DNA of 64,000 nucleotides from Citrobacter telavivensis (GTDB lineage: Bacteria; Pseudomonadota; Gammaproteobacteria; Enterobacterales; Enterobacteriaceae), in assembly GCA_009363175.1 (NCBI GenBank), contig CP045203.1, forward strand, positions 62,001 through 126,000, written 5' to 3'. Both the position numbers and the translations under genes were made by a program. The notes under the pieces were generated by a model. That model saw only the letters and a list, made by a program, of their open reading frames with translations, was not told the origin of the DNA and ran no database searches. Shown piece after piece: positions 1 through 8,471 of the stretch. How positions within the stretch are numbered: the first letter of the stretch is position 1; each line of letters begins with the position of its first letter.

Positions 1-2
1 AA

Positions 3-290
3 AAATCCCGTCGGTCACTTCTCAAAAATCATTTAACTAACGCAGTAGGTAGCTTCGATTTTACTCAAGTACTTAACTTCATCGAAAAAATGGGTAAGGG
101 TGAGTTTAAAACCGACGCGGCCAAATGGGTCGGTGAAGTCCAAGCCGAATCAATGGAAATACACAAGTTATATCTTGAGGCTGTTAATACATCTGATTTT
201 GTGAGGCTCAATGCCGCTCTCAACAATGTGACATTTCCCCCTCTAAAAGAAATGGTAGAAGGTCTTATTGAAGATCTTCTGGCCGCTTAA
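3..290 (+). CDS. C-terminal part of an unknown protein (truncated by window edge)
   Basis: The frame is open from base 3 to the TAA at 288-290, so at least 95 residues belong to a protein that starts outside the window. A methionine at base 90 has no good ribosome-binding site, so it is probably internal. The visible part is a soluble, mixed acidic/basic helical tail ending in Glu-Asp-Leu-Leu-Ala-Ala. In SXT and IncA/C elements single-strand annealing or SSB genes stand before exo, so such a partner is possible, but no motif here proves it. Confidence 0.7.
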   Translation, partial: KSRRSLLKNHLTNAVGSFDFTQVLNFIEKMGKGEFKTDAAKWVGEVQAESMEIHKLYLEAVNTSDFVRLNAALNNVTFPPLKEMVEGLIEDLLAA

Positions 291-347
291 CTTATCCGGC
301 AGGAAACTGCCGGTTTAACTTTCTAAATTTATCTTAAGGTGATCATT

Positions 348-1457
348 ATGTCTGACATTTATGAAGTCGTTGATGTTGTGCAGGGCTCAAAGGAATGGCT
401 CGAATGGCGTAAAACTGGTGTGACAGCAACATGCTCCCCTATTCTGTTAGAGGAGGCTGGTGCAACTAAAACGCCCTACGAACTCTATTTGCAATACGCT
501 GGCCTGATTAAGGCAGAAGACCTTTCTGTCATTAAACAGGTTGATGCTGGTAAAAAGCTTGAAGCACTTGCCAGAAGTTACTGCGAAAAAGAGATTGGAC
601 AAATCGCCCTGCCTTTCTGTGTAAGGAACAAAAAGTATCCTTACATGATTGCTTCGCTGGATGGGCAGTTCGACGATGGTTCAATCCTTGAGATAAAGAA
701 TCTTTGCGAGAGCAAACATCTTTCTATTCTTCAGCTTGAAACCAAATCGCCAGAATTCCGTTATTACTACTGGCAAGTTCAGCACCAGCTGCTGACAACA
801 GGCGCACCCCAGGCGTATCTTGTGTTTTGGTCGGCCACTGACCAGACCAAGGTCTTTAAAATTATGCCTTCGAAGAAAGCGTTTTATCGAGTCCAGGTTG
901 CCTGCGAATACTTCTGGAATAAGGTTCAGACAAAAACAGCTCTACCGTTTGATAAGGAAAAAGATATTTTGCTTATCTCTGACCCTGAAATCATGTCTCA
1001 GACACAAGGCTTTAAGCTTCCAGACGACCTCGAAGCTCGTGTGGTAGACATAGCCAGACAAGTTGGAACATTGCAGCAGATGGAGAAAGAGTTGGCTTTA
1101 AAGAAAAAGCAGTTCGAAGAATACCAGAACGCGGTCAATTTATTGATCCAGGGTCTAGGTGCTTCTATTGGCTTTTCCTATAACGAGCTGGTTAGAATCG
1201 ATGGCTTTGGCTTTCGTTTTCTTCAGTCTCGCGTACCGGAAAAACCGAGCTACAAACGAATCTGCGATAAATTATCTATTGACCCCAAACATCATCCAGA
1301 ATGTTACGGTCAGTCATCGGTACGAAATTCGTTAAGTACCTATGAATATAAATCAACTCTGACTGATACTGTCTACATTCCTTTGGATGACACTTCCGTA
1401 CTGGTATCTCCTGGTGCAGAAGAGACAGACTCAGCCCAACAATACGTTGTTTTTTAA
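348..1457 (+). CDS. exo: YqaJ-type alkaline exonuclease
   Basis: The protein has 369 residues and is a probable DNA exonuclease of the YqaJ/lambda Exo family (PD-(D/E)XK fold) that resects double-strand ends for single-strand annealing recombination. The family's N-terminal signature, GSKEWLEWRKTGVTAT, is at residues 13-28; SLDGQFDDGSILEIKN (about 103-118) supplies the catalytic Asp and the Glu-x-Lys; WQVQHQLLTTG (about 145) is the typical YqaJ helix. A coiled coil follows around residues 225-265. The start at 348 is set by AAGGTGATC. A strong terminator lies just downstream. The same gene precedes cobS-like and traF genes in SXT/IncA/C elements. Confidence 0.88.
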   Translation: MSDIYEVVDVVQGSKEWLEWRKTGVTATCSPILLEEAGATKTPYELYLQYAGLIKAEDLSVIKQVDAGKKLEALARSYCEKEIGQIALPFCVRNKKYPYMIASLDGQFDDGSILEIKNLCESKHLSILQLETKSPEFRYYYWQVQHQLLTTGAPQAYLVFWSATDQTKVFKIMPSKKAFYRVQVACEYFWNKVQTKTALPFDKEKDILLISDPEIMSQTQGFKLPDDLEARVVDIARQVGTLQQMEKELALKKKQFEEYQNAVNLLIQGLGASIGFSYNELVRIDGFGFRFLQSRVPEKPSYKRICDKLSIDPKHHPECYGQSSVRNSLSTYEYKSTLTDTVYIPLDDTSVLVSPGAEETDSAQQYVVF

Positions 1458-1463
1458 TTATTG

Positions 1464-1492
1464 AGCCCAGTTTAAAACTGGGCTTTTTTTTT
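1464..1492 (+). terminator. Intrinsic terminator after exo
   Basis: A perfect hairpin (AGCCCAGTTT/AAACTGGGCT) is followed by a run of T. It ends the exo transcript and lies immediately before a new promoter-like sequence. Confidence 0.9.
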
Positions 1493-1494
1493 GC

Positions 1495-1524
1495 TTGACC
1501 AATTACACATCCTTTATTATCTTT
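1495..1524 (+). promoter_or_regulatory. Sigma70-like promoter for a putative small RNA
   Basis: TTGACC (1495-1500) and TATCTT (1518-1523) are separated by 17 bases. No open reading frame of note starts before the next terminator, so the product is probably a non-coding RNA or a long leader. Confidence 0.55.
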
Positions 1525-1528
1525 AAAT

Positions 1529-1683
1529 AGCGGCTTAGTCCGCTTAACTTCAGGCAACTGCCTTTAAACACCTTCTAAATTCGGCGCTCAAGCCACTCCT
1601 GAATACCTCCTGGTATTCACAAGGATTTCTTTCGCCTAAACAAATTCGATAGCCTGCGGCTCTCATAAGCGGCAGGCTTTTTT
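1529..1683 (+). ncRNA. Candidate structured small RNA, about 155 nt
   Basis: Between exo and the next gene there are 371 bases without a gene. The first half can form four successive hairpins: AGCGG/CCGCT at 1529-1544, AGGCA/TGCCT at 1552-1563, TGAATACC/GGTATTCA at 1600-1619, and a terminator stem AGCCTGC/GCAGGCT at 1651-1678 with six T. With the promoter at 1495-1524 this is a complete transcription unit without coding potential. It could also be an attenuator for the gene at 1829. Confidence 0.5.
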
Positions 1684-1702
1684 GTCCGTCGAAAAAGGTG
1701 TT

Positions 1703-1723
1703 TTGTTGTCACGTAGACAACAA
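1703..1723. promoter_or_regulatory. 8-bp inverted repeat, possible operator
   Basis: TTGTTGTC-ACGTA-GACAACAA is a perfect dyad about 105 bases before the gene at 1829. A second small dyad (GCCTT/AAGGC) follows near 1770-1785. Either could be a regulator-binding site or an RNA hairpin. Confidence 0.35.
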
Positions 1724-1828
1724 CAAGTGCCTCAGTCACTCCCAAACTGAAACTAGTACCTAACTTCAGCCTTCATGCAAGGCCTAATTCATCTAATTCA
1801 CTAATCTTTTTAAATGAGGAGTCTGATC

Positions 1829-2206
1829 ATGTTTCTTGTAAATATGACTGCATATCTTGCATCCCCAGAACAACGGGAAATGGGCGTTATTGATGTCGAT
1901 CAGCAAGTATCACACGCATTACGTGAACTGTTGACCTTTAATACCTGTCCTTCAGAAGATGTTATGACCGATAAAGCTAAAGAATTTGCTGAAATCGCTA
2001 CATCACTCTGTAATAAATATAAGGCTGATGGTGTACTTGTTTATGCCAAAACCTATTTTATGCCTGTTCTGGTCTCTGCATTGAGAGCCAGAGGCATCGT
2101 TTCTTATGTAACGTATGCACCAAAGGTTACCAGTGTTGATAACAGTGGCAGTGTTAGCCGCAATTATAAGCATGTCGATTTAGTACGTGCTGATATTGCT
2201 GCATAA
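1829..2206 (+). CDS. Hypothetical protein, 125 aa
   Basis: I do not recognise this gene. It is a soluble alpha/beta-looking protein with a hydrophobic N-terminal stretch (MFLVNMTAYLAS) too short and polar to be a clear signal peptide. The start at 1829 is chosen over the ATG at 1814 because GAGGAG stands at the right distance before it. It sits between exo and the cobS-like gene and shares their AT-rich leader, so it probably belongs to the same functional cluster. Confidence 0.75.
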   Translation: MFLVNMTAYLASPEQREMGVIDVDQQVSHALRELLTFNTCPSEDVMTDKAKEFAEIATSLCNKYKADGVLVYAKTYFMPVLVSALRARGIVSYVTYAPKVTSVDNSGSVSRNYKHVDLVRADIAA

Positions 2207-2265
2207 CATCATTCTTCTTAATTAATTTTTAATTTTTAAATCTATCTAATTTAATGAGGTATATC

Positions 2266-3345
2266 ATGACTACTAATTTCGCAAACCTGTCTGTTGAAAT
2301 CATGGCGCGCTCTACACCTGTCCACCCTTCTGTATTTGGTATTGTTGTTCCAGATCATCAGATGGATAAAGTTAAACCGTTCCAGGGATTTGACTCAGCC
2401 AATCCATTTAGTGCATTCGTGCCTAAACAGAATGACGACTATGTTTTTGAAGCGTATTTGCGTTCATCTGTACTGATGTGGATTAACTATCCACAAAATC
2501 AGTCTCTGTGGATCTCTGGCCCAACAGGTTGTGGCAAAACCAGTGTTGTCGAACAAGTAGCAGCAAGACTTAACTGGCCTGTCATGAAAACTACAGCTTC
2601 ACAAGACCTGGATATTAACAATCTCATTGGCGGTCTCCGGCTTCAGTGTAATGAACTGACCGGTGATACCAAGACTGTTTTTGTTCATGGCCCACTGACG
2701 CTGGCGTACAAGTATGGACTGATTTTCCTACTCGATGAGTACGATCAATTAGACCCATCCTGTGCCAATGCCTTTAACGCCATCCTCGAAGGAGGGAATT
2801 TAGTTATTCCTGAAACCAACGAGGTAATTAAACAGCACCCGAACTTCAGATTTGTTGCAACGGCTAACTCAATTGGTCAGGGCGATTTTACTGGCGTTTA
2901 TGGCGGTGTGAAAACATTAAATGTGGCCAACCTTGACCGCTATATGTTTATCACTGCTGACTATATGCCAAAAGAAACCGAGACTAAATTGATTACCAAA
3001 TATATCCCCGACACCAAAGTCGCGGAGAAATTTGTTGACGTTGCGAATATGATTCGCGGTCTTTTTGTAGGCAAGAATATCACCGGTGAAATTGACACTA
3101 GTGTCAATACTAACAGTGCAAAACTCCCGGACGGTGTTCTTCCCGACACTCGTTTATCAGTAACGTGTTCAACTCGTTCGCTGGTGGCCTGGCTTGACCG
3201 CTACTCAATGATGAAAGCTGCAAAGATGCCACGTGCATTATTAACAGCTTTCGATTATCAGATTGGTAATCGTGCATCAGCAGATGATAAAAAATCTTTG
3301 CATCTCATCGTTGAAGCTGTATTCGGTTCTGAAGCACTTAAATAA
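2266..3345 (+). CDS. CobS/MoxR-like AAA+ ATPase
   Basis: This 359-residue protein is an AAA+ ATPase of the MoxR/CobS group. Walker A is GPTGCGKTS (about residues 86-94), Walker B is IFLLDEYDQLDP (about 158-169), and a sensor-1 Asn lies in VATANSIGQGD (about 204-214). Such ATPases work with VWA-domain partners as chaperone-like remodelling machines; the partner here should be the CobT-like protein at 4825. The gene order matches SXT/IncA/C elements, where the function is unknown. The start at 2266 follows GAGGTATATC; the ATG at 2254 overlaps the ribosome-binding site. A terminator follows the stop codon. Confidence 0.88.
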   Translation: MTTNFANLSVEIMARSTPVHPSVFGIVVPDHQMDKVKPFQGFDSANPFSAFVPKQNDDYVFEAYLRSSVLMWINYPQNQSLWISGPTGCGKTSVVEQVAARLNWPVMKTTASQDLDINNLIGGLRLQCNELTGDTKTVFVHGPLTLAYKYGLIFLLDEYDQLDPSCANAFNAILEGGNLVIPETNEVIKQHPNFRFVATANSIGQGDFTGVYGGVKTLNVANLDRYMFITADYMPKETETKLITKYIPDTKVAEKFVDVANMIRGLFVGKNITGEIDTSVNTNSAKLPDGVLPDTRLSVTCSTRSLVAWLDRYSMMKAAKMPRALLTAFDYQIGNRASADDKKSLHLIVEAVFGSEALK

Positions 3346-3346
3346 A

Positions 3347-3367
3347 ACCCCGCTTGGGGTTTTTTAA
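3347..3367 (+). terminator. Intrinsic terminator
   Basis: AACCCC-GCTT-GGGGTT followed by T residues, directly after the CobS-like gene. Confidence 0.8.
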
Positions 3368-3404
3368 TTCTTTTTAAATCAATTTTAAATTAATGAGGTA
3401 TGTC

Positions 3405-4760
3405 ATGACTATCAAATCCAATGCCACTCAGGTTCTGGAACAACTTATTCTCGTTTCTCTTTCTGATATCACCAGTATTAGTGGTCGTCGTAAGCTGAAA
3501 AGAGAAGATCTTGGTAACAGTGCTGATTTGCCACCTGATGTACTTGTTTCATTAGGTAGCAAGAAAATCATTGACCCACAACTCATCAATCCATTTACCC
3601 GCAAGAAGAATTCAGCTCACGCTTTATGTCTTGAAGCGGGTATTAAATTTATGGGAGGCTATGCAATTCCAGCCGACAAGGTTAATGATTTAATTGGTAA
3701 ACTGAATGTACTTAAGGGCGAGTTTTACGATTACAAAAAGGAATTTATGAAAGCTGATTTTAATAGCTGGATTAATTCTTTTGAAGAAAAGTATCGCTCT
3801 ATACTTTTGCGTGATGCTGCGATCGATTTGTCTTATATGGATAGCCAGATACAATTTGGCTTTACTGCGATTCATATCACACCTTATGGTAACAGTGTCA
3901 TTCAGGATGGTTTAACTGGGCAAGTTAAAAGTTTAGCGGATGAAGTTTATGAGGATGTGGCTGATGTTGTTGAAGGTTTCCTTAAAAACAGGAACCCCGA
4001 TGCGTTTTCTCAGCACACACTAAATCCTTTACGCCGCTGCGGCGATAAACTCGCTTCCCTAGCTTTCATCGCACCAAGCGTCCAGTCTCTTAGCGACTAT
4101 GTTAATCAGGTAATGAAAGACATTCCGCTAACCGGCAAAGTGACGGGCAAACCTTATAACGACATTCTCTCTCTCCTCAATAACCTACGCGACCCAATTC
4201 ATGCAAAACAGTTTGTAGAACTGCTGTCATCAGCCAGTACTACAGATGGTAACGATGCGATTGACCCATCACTTTCAATGAACCTTATTGGAGATGATGA
4301 TGCCATGACTTTAGCGGCCATTTCGGCAACTCAGGTTCAGGTAGAAACGCTTCCTCCTCCGCATACAGATGCGTTTGCATCTGCTGTGGTAGTAGAAGAT
4401 CCGATCGGATTGCAAAGCGTTGATTCACTCGCTGAAGCCCCATCTGTTCTGGTAGAAATCAATGGTTCAGCTGATACGTCTTTGGCAATCGAACCGGTTA
4501 ATACGTCGGCTGATACTGACGTTAACGACTTGTCCGATACCCAGGAGCATGGAATTGTTAATGACGCTGTAATACCGGCGTTTAGTGCGGTTATGGTCGA
4601 TGATGATTCATTTTTGGGCGGTGATTCGATTGTACCCCGCTCTCTGCCAGACTCAGCTCTTATTTCGGGTTTGGATTCTGAAAAAGTCATTGATGGAAAA
4701 GAGCCTGAAATTGTAATTTCGTCTTCACTCGATGATGACGAAACAATAATGGTGTTTTAA
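3405..4760 (+). CDS. DUF3150-like protein
   Basis: The 451-residue protein resembles the DUF3150 proteins found between CobS-like and CobT-like genes in phages and SXT/IncA/C-type elements. The N-terminal 270 residues are a charged helical domain; residues from about 285 onward are an acidic, low-complexity tail rich in Ser, Asp and Val that ends in a Ser/Asp/Glu run, which suggests an extended interaction tail. There is no catalytic motif. The start at 3405 follows GAGGTATGTC. Terminators lie on both sides, yet the leader is nearly identical to those of its neighbours, so the genes are probably co-regulated by sequence rather than by one transcript. Confidence 0.75.
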   Translation: MTIKSNATQVLEQLILVSLSDITSISGRRKLKREDLGNSADLPPDVLVSLGSKKIIDPQLINPFTRKKNSAHALCLEAGIKFMGGYAIPADKVNDLIGKLNVLKGEFYDYKKEFMKADFNSWINSFEEKYRSILLRDAAIDLSYMDSQIQFGFTAIHITPYGNSVIQDGLTGQVKSLADEVYEDVADVVEGFLKNRNPDAFSQHTLNPLRRCGDKLASLAFIAPSVQSLSDYVNQVMKDIPLTGKVTGKPYNDILSLLNNLRDPIHAKQFVELLSSASTTDGNDAIDPSLSMNLIGDDDAMTLAAISATQVQVETLPPPHTDAFASAVVVEDPIGLQSVDSLAEAPSVLVEINGSADTSLAIEPVNTSADTDVNDLSDTQEHGIVNDAVIPAFSAVMVDDDSFLGGDSIVPRSLPDSALISGLDSEKVIDGKEPEIVISSSLDDDETIMVF

Positions 4761-4765
4761 AAATA

Positions 4766-4790
4766 AAAGGCCCACTCCGGGCCTTTTTTC
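4766..4790 (+). terminator. Intrinsic terminator
   Basis: AAGGCCC-ACTCC-GGGCCTT with a T tract follows the DUF3150-like gene. Confidence 0.85.
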
Positions 4791-4824
4791 TAATTAATCT
4801 ATTTAAATTTATTGTGAGGTATAT

Positions 4825-6738
4825 ATGGGTATTTATAATTCCCTTCCTATTGTCGCACGTGCATTAAGCTCTCAGATTGGTCTTAATGTTTCTGTTGGCG
4901 GCAATGAAGCATATGCTACGGAGACTGGTGCTGGTTTTCTTATTAACCTTCCATTCTTCAAGGACGCTGAAATGTTGGCAAATCCGTTATTAGGGTATGC
5001 CGTACATGAAGCAGCACATATCCGTTTCACTGATTTTGGTGATCTTAAGATATTCATTCAAGAGCATATGGAGTCGGATAAATACAACGTTGAGGTACTT
5101 AGACACCTGGTCAATCTTTGCGAAGATTTGCGCATTGAACGTGCGATGAGTTGTCGCTATCCAGGTACATTGAAGTATCTCAATTCACTGAATCATTTTT
5201 TGTTCAGTGAAGAAGCGGAATCCTGTGATAAAGCTTCATCGGTATTTCTGGATACCCTGCTTACTTGTGGTTTGAACCGCTTCAACGGTTTAACTATCCC
5301 AACAAAGCAAGTGCGTGAAGACTTTGAACGCATCTTCGGGCTGGAGCTGTACGACAAAGCTATGACGGTTATGGCTGAAGCAGTACAAGCAACCTCGATT
5401 AAAAAGGTGTTTGAAGTTGCATGTCGGTTATATGACCTCGCAGTAGATGCATTTAACGAAACTAATGAGCAAGAAGAACCTCCGCAGGATGATAATCAGG
5501 GCGCTGATTATGGTGACAGCAAAGGCGATGACAGTTCGTCAGAGCCGGGCCAGTCATCCGACAGTTCTGACAAAAATGGGGATGGCCAGACTGTAAGTTC
5601 AGGCGGTAATGGCGGCTCGCCGTCATCGTCAGCCGGTCAGAATGGGCCTTCTTCAGATCCTGATGGTAATACCGGTGGCGCACCAGATAAAGAACATGGG
5701 CAAAACGATAGCGATGATGAAAACGATAACTCATCGTCAACGTCAGCTAATCGTAATACTCCTGCTTCCGACTCTGGTGACAACAAAGCCGGAGCTTCCC
5801 AACCGGGCTCAAATGCTTCGGGTGAAGCTTCTGTCGTTAACATGTCCCAGGGCGGTAAAGACCCTTTCGAAGGAACCACATCGAATGACCTTGGCCGTAC
5901 TGGACAGAACACTTCAGATAAGCTCAATCAGTTAATCAAAGACAAAGTACCCCCGCATCAACGTATCGTTTCACCTACTCCATATTCAGTAGCACCTGCG
6001 AAGCGGCACGATACCGGTAATGCATCCGTAAGTTTAGGGGTGCAGATGGCTACCGGGTTACGCCAATCACTTCATGGGTTGTTACAGGGTGTAAGAGCGG
6101 TGAGAAGAACACATCGTGAAACTGGTCGTAAGCTTGATTCTCGACTGGTTACCAGTGCCATGCTGGGCAATACGCGTCTTTTTAAACATAAGTCCAAGGC
6201 AGTAGATGTCAGTTCTGCTTTTACTATCCTGCTGGACTCTAGCGGGTCAATGAGCCGGTCGGTTAAAGAGGCTGAAGCCGCTGTTGTATCAATGTTGTAT
6301 GCGCTCGATGGTATTCAGGGGGTAACTACCTCGGCATACCATTTCCCACACGCCGCACATAATAGCGTAGGTCTGTTAAAAGGACGGGAGCAAACTTTAC
6401 GGACAGCTATAGGAACTCATCAGTTTGGTATTGGTACGCAAGGCTGTACTCCTCTTTGCGAATCGTTATGGCCTGCACTTGCAGACCTGACGTCAGCTAA
6501 AGCGGATCGCCATGTATTGGTTATAGCAACTGATGGCCAGCCTGATGATATGGCTTCTGCGCGAGCGATGATACAAAGCGCTAAAGATGATGACATCATC
6601 GTTATTGGCATCGGTTTCGGTGATGCCAGTGACCGCATGATGAAAAGTCTTTTTGGTGATACCGGTGTTTCTGTCGGTTCTGTTTCTGCCTTACGTAGCA
6701 AACTCTTTGAAGTAACCCGTAAAGCTCTCATGTCTTAA
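4825..6738 (+). CDS. CobT-like VWA-domain protein with HExxH motif
   Basis: The 637-residue protein has three parts. Residues 1-210 form a helical domain containing HEAAH (about 61-65), an HExxH zinc-metallopeptidase signature. Residues 215-370 are an extremely Asp/Ser/Gly/Asn-rich linker. The C-terminal 200 residues are a von Willebrand A domain with a complete MIDAS start, LLDSSGSMS (about 470), and the later TDGQPDD. The family resembles cobaltochelatase subunit CobT, the partner of the AAA+ ATPase at 2266, but no cobalamin genes are present. In this setting an assembly or remodelling role tied to recombination or transfer is more likely. The start follows GAGGTATAT. Confidence 0.85.
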   Translation: MGIYNSLPIVARALSSQIGLNVSVGGNEAYATETGAGFLINLPFFKDAEMLANPLLGYAVHEAAHIRFTDFGDLKIFIQEHMESDKYNVEVLRHLVNLCEDLRIERAMSCRYPGTLKYLNSLNHFLFSEEAESCDKASSVFLDTLLTCGLNRFNGLTIPTKQVREDFERIFGLELYDKAMTVMAEAVQATSIKKVFEVACRLYDLAVDAFNETNEQEEPPQDDNQGADYGDSKGDDSSSEPGQSSDSSDKNGDGQTVSSGGNGGSPSSSAGQNGPSSDPDGNTGGAPDKEHGQNDSDDENDNSSSTSANRNTPASDSGDNKAGASQPGSNASGEASVVNMSQGGKDPFEGTTSNDLGRTGQNTSDKLNQLIKDKVPPHQRIVSPTPYSVAPAKRHDTGNASVSLGVQMATGLRQSLHGLLQGVRAVRRTHRETGRKLDSRLVTSAMLGNTRLFKHKSKAVDVSSAFTILLDSSGSMSRSVKEAEAAVVSMLYALDGIQGVTTSAYHFPHAAHNSVGLLKGREQTLRTAIGTHQFGIGTQGCTPLCESLWPALADLTSAKADRHVLVIATDGQPDDMASARAMIQSAKDDDIIVIGIGFGDASDRMMKSLFGDTGVSVGSVSALRSKLFEVTRKALMS

Positions 6739-6801
6739 TCTGTATTTTAATTTCCGTTTTAGCTTTCTAAATTAATTTAATTTATTTTAAAGGTGATCAT
6801 T

Positions 6802-7302
6802 ATGTCTGCAACCGCAAAATCTAAAGTGGTTCACGAAAATCAACTCTCATTCATGAGTATTTTCGATGCCACTGAAAGTGAATATGATCTGATATCAGCC
6901 GATTCAGAACATAATTATGAACTTCGTTTTTCATCAAAGATGGCTTACGAAATAATTCGGGATAGTATATATATCATGACTGCATACCGTAGTACTGGTG
7001 AGCAGCGTGTGGATGAAATCCTCTGGATTTGTTCGGAAGAAAATCAGGAAGACTTATGTTCATTTACGAGTTGCTGCAAAATAGCGGGTCTTGATCCATT
7101 CGAAACCCGGATGGAAATCCTGCACGAGTGGTCAAGTGAATTGGCAAAACAAGCAAGACTGATTGCGTGTCATCACTTTACTGCTCCCACTAATATGGAA
7201 CATGTTGCATCCCAACGTATTGGATACGAAAAATACAGAAAAGCGTTTTATCACACTTATCCTAAAGAGGCTGCGAAGCCGCTTAAGAATAAACCTCTGT
7301 AA
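6802..7302 (+). CDS. Hypothetical protein, 166 aa
   Basis: I do not recognise this protein. It is soluble, acidic in the first half and basic near the C-terminus, with two adjacent Cys (SCCKIAG) and further single Cys residues that do not form a clear zinc site. The start at 6802 is preceded by AAGGTGATC, the same ribosome-binding context as exo. A terminator follows. Confidence 0.7.
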   Translation: MSATAKSKVVHENQLSFMSIFDATESEYDLISADSEHNYELRFSSKMAYEIIRDSIYIMTAYRSTGEQRVDEILWICSEENQEDLCSFTSCCKIAGLDPFETRMEILHEWSSELAKQARLIACHHFTAPTNMEHVASQRIGYEKYRKAFYHTYPKEAAKPLKNKPL

Positions 7303-7309
7303 TAATACA

Positions 7310-7337
7310 AACGCTGACTTCGGTCAGCGTTTTTTTC
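7310..7337 (+). terminator. Intrinsic terminator
   Basis: AACGCTGAC-TTCG-GTCAGCGTT with a stable TTCG tetraloop and T tract. Confidence 0.9.
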
Positions 7338-7357
7338 GTGCCACGCTGGAGACTAAC

Positions 7358-7666
7358 ATGAATATTTTAAAACATGACTTCGATAGTTCCTCTGAACTGC
7401 TACAAGCGGGTTTATTGCTTAATCAATTGGAGGATCTAATAGGGTTTATTTCCACGAATGAGTTCAGGAAAACCTCAATCAATCAGTTCATTGAGGTTGA
7501 GGCATCTGAACTTATGGTTTTTAACCTATGGCATCCGATGTGTCCCGATATCACTGAGGTTCATTTCTTCCGTGATATGGATTCAAATTGGTGGCCATAC
7601 AAGATTTATGAACTCATGTCTGATATAACCACCCAAACCCAATTCATTCCTCGGGTAAATCAATAA
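7358..7666 (+). CDS. Hypothetical protein, 102 aa
   Basis: A small soluble protein of unknown function that opens a run of six closely spaced small genes (7358-9404). The reading frame is open further upstream to 7163, but that part overlaps the previous gene and the terminator; CTGGAGACTAAC points to the ATG at 7358. Confidence 0.65.
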   Translation: MNILKHDFDSSSELLQAGLLLNQLEDLIGFISTNEFRKTSINQFIEVEASELMVFNLWHPMCPDITEVHFFRDMDSNWWPYKIYELMSDITTQTQFIPRVNQ

Positions 7667-7676
7667 AGGTGACATC

Positions 7677-7904
7677 ATGATTCATTATTGGGTTAAAGTG
7701 AGACCCGGTGAAACAGATATCCTCGCACCTCTTCGTCATGGGGTTCTCGCCATAAAATATTTGGATGGAGCGCCATTGCTTTTCCAATGGCCTCCTGAAG
7801 AAGGATGGACGTTCGAAACCCTGGATAAAGTACAGCCTTGTGGTGTTGAGTTTGGGGCCGATGCATATATTAATGATGTATGGATTGGTACTACAGAATT
7901 TTAA
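7677..7904 (+). CDS. Hypothetical protein, 75 aa
   Basis: A small Trp- and Pro-containing soluble protein with no recognised family. It starts 10 bases after the previous stop, behind AAAGGTGACATC, and is probably translated from the same message. Confidence 0.65.
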   Translation: MIHYWVKVRPGETDILAPLRHGVLAIKYLDGAPLLFQWPPEEGWTFETLDKVQPCGVEFGADAYINDVWIGTTEF

Positions 7905-7937
7905 TCTTTAAAGACTGAATGTCTGGAGTCTCATTTA

Positions 7938-8159
7938 ATGGATATCCCATGCATTTTGTTTATATCAAATAGTCGGCATTATGTAATTACTGAAGACTCT
8001 GTTATCGCTTCATGGCCATCACGTTCTGATAAAGAAAGTGAGATCATTCAGCTTAATGACGGTCGGATTATTACTGCAAACAATGTACGACGATTTAACT
8101 TCATCGACATTTCAAAGATCGAAAGCCTGACGGCGATTGATGATGGAATTGTCTTTTAA
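7938..8159 (+). CDS. Hypothetical protein, 73 aa
   Basis: A small protein of predicted beta-rich character, unknown family, in the same run of small genes. CTGGAGTCTC stands before the start. Confidence 0.6.
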   Translation: MDIPCILFISNSRHYVITEDSVIASWPSRSDKESEIIQLNDGRIITANNVRRFNFIDISKIESLTAIDDGIVF

Positions 8160-8186
8160 CTATATAGATTAATAACTGGAGTCTGT

Positions 8187-8447
8187 ATGAGTGGCTGCGC
8201 GTTGATAGAGTATAACAACCGCACCGCCAGAATACGCGGTGAAGTTGCACAAGGCGATAAGCATTATATTCAGTATGCTCTCGCTCACTGGGCTGTCATT
8301 GCAATCAGGATTCGCAATACAGACCATCATTTTACCCGATTGCCGGTTGATGAGTGGATTGAAGGAATTGCAAAACAAGTAAATCCTTCTGAGGCTCGTG
8401 AGCAGATATTTAATGCTCTATTGCGGTGTAAGCCGGGTATCTTCTAA
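8187..8447 (+). CDS. Hypothetical protein, 86 aa
   Basis: A small basic protein without recognised motifs, preceded by CTGGAGTCTGT. An opposing frame at 8169-8378 is a shadow without a ribosome-binding site. Confidence 0.6.
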   Translation: MSGCALIEYNNRTARIRGEVAQGDKHYIQYALAHWAVIAIRIRNTDHHFTRLPVDEWIEGIAKQVNPSEAREQIFNALLRCKPGIF

Positions 8448-8471
8448 TTCATTTAATTTATCGAGGTATAT

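Noticed and set aside
1276..1557. Minus-strand frame of 93 codons across the end of exo
   Set aside because: It runs antisense through exo, its terminator and the small-RNA promoter, without a ribosome-binding site.
5462..5935. Several long frames on both strands in the CobT-like linker
   Set aside because: They come from the biased Ser/Asp/Gly-coding sequence of the linker; the VWA protein frame has the clear family match.
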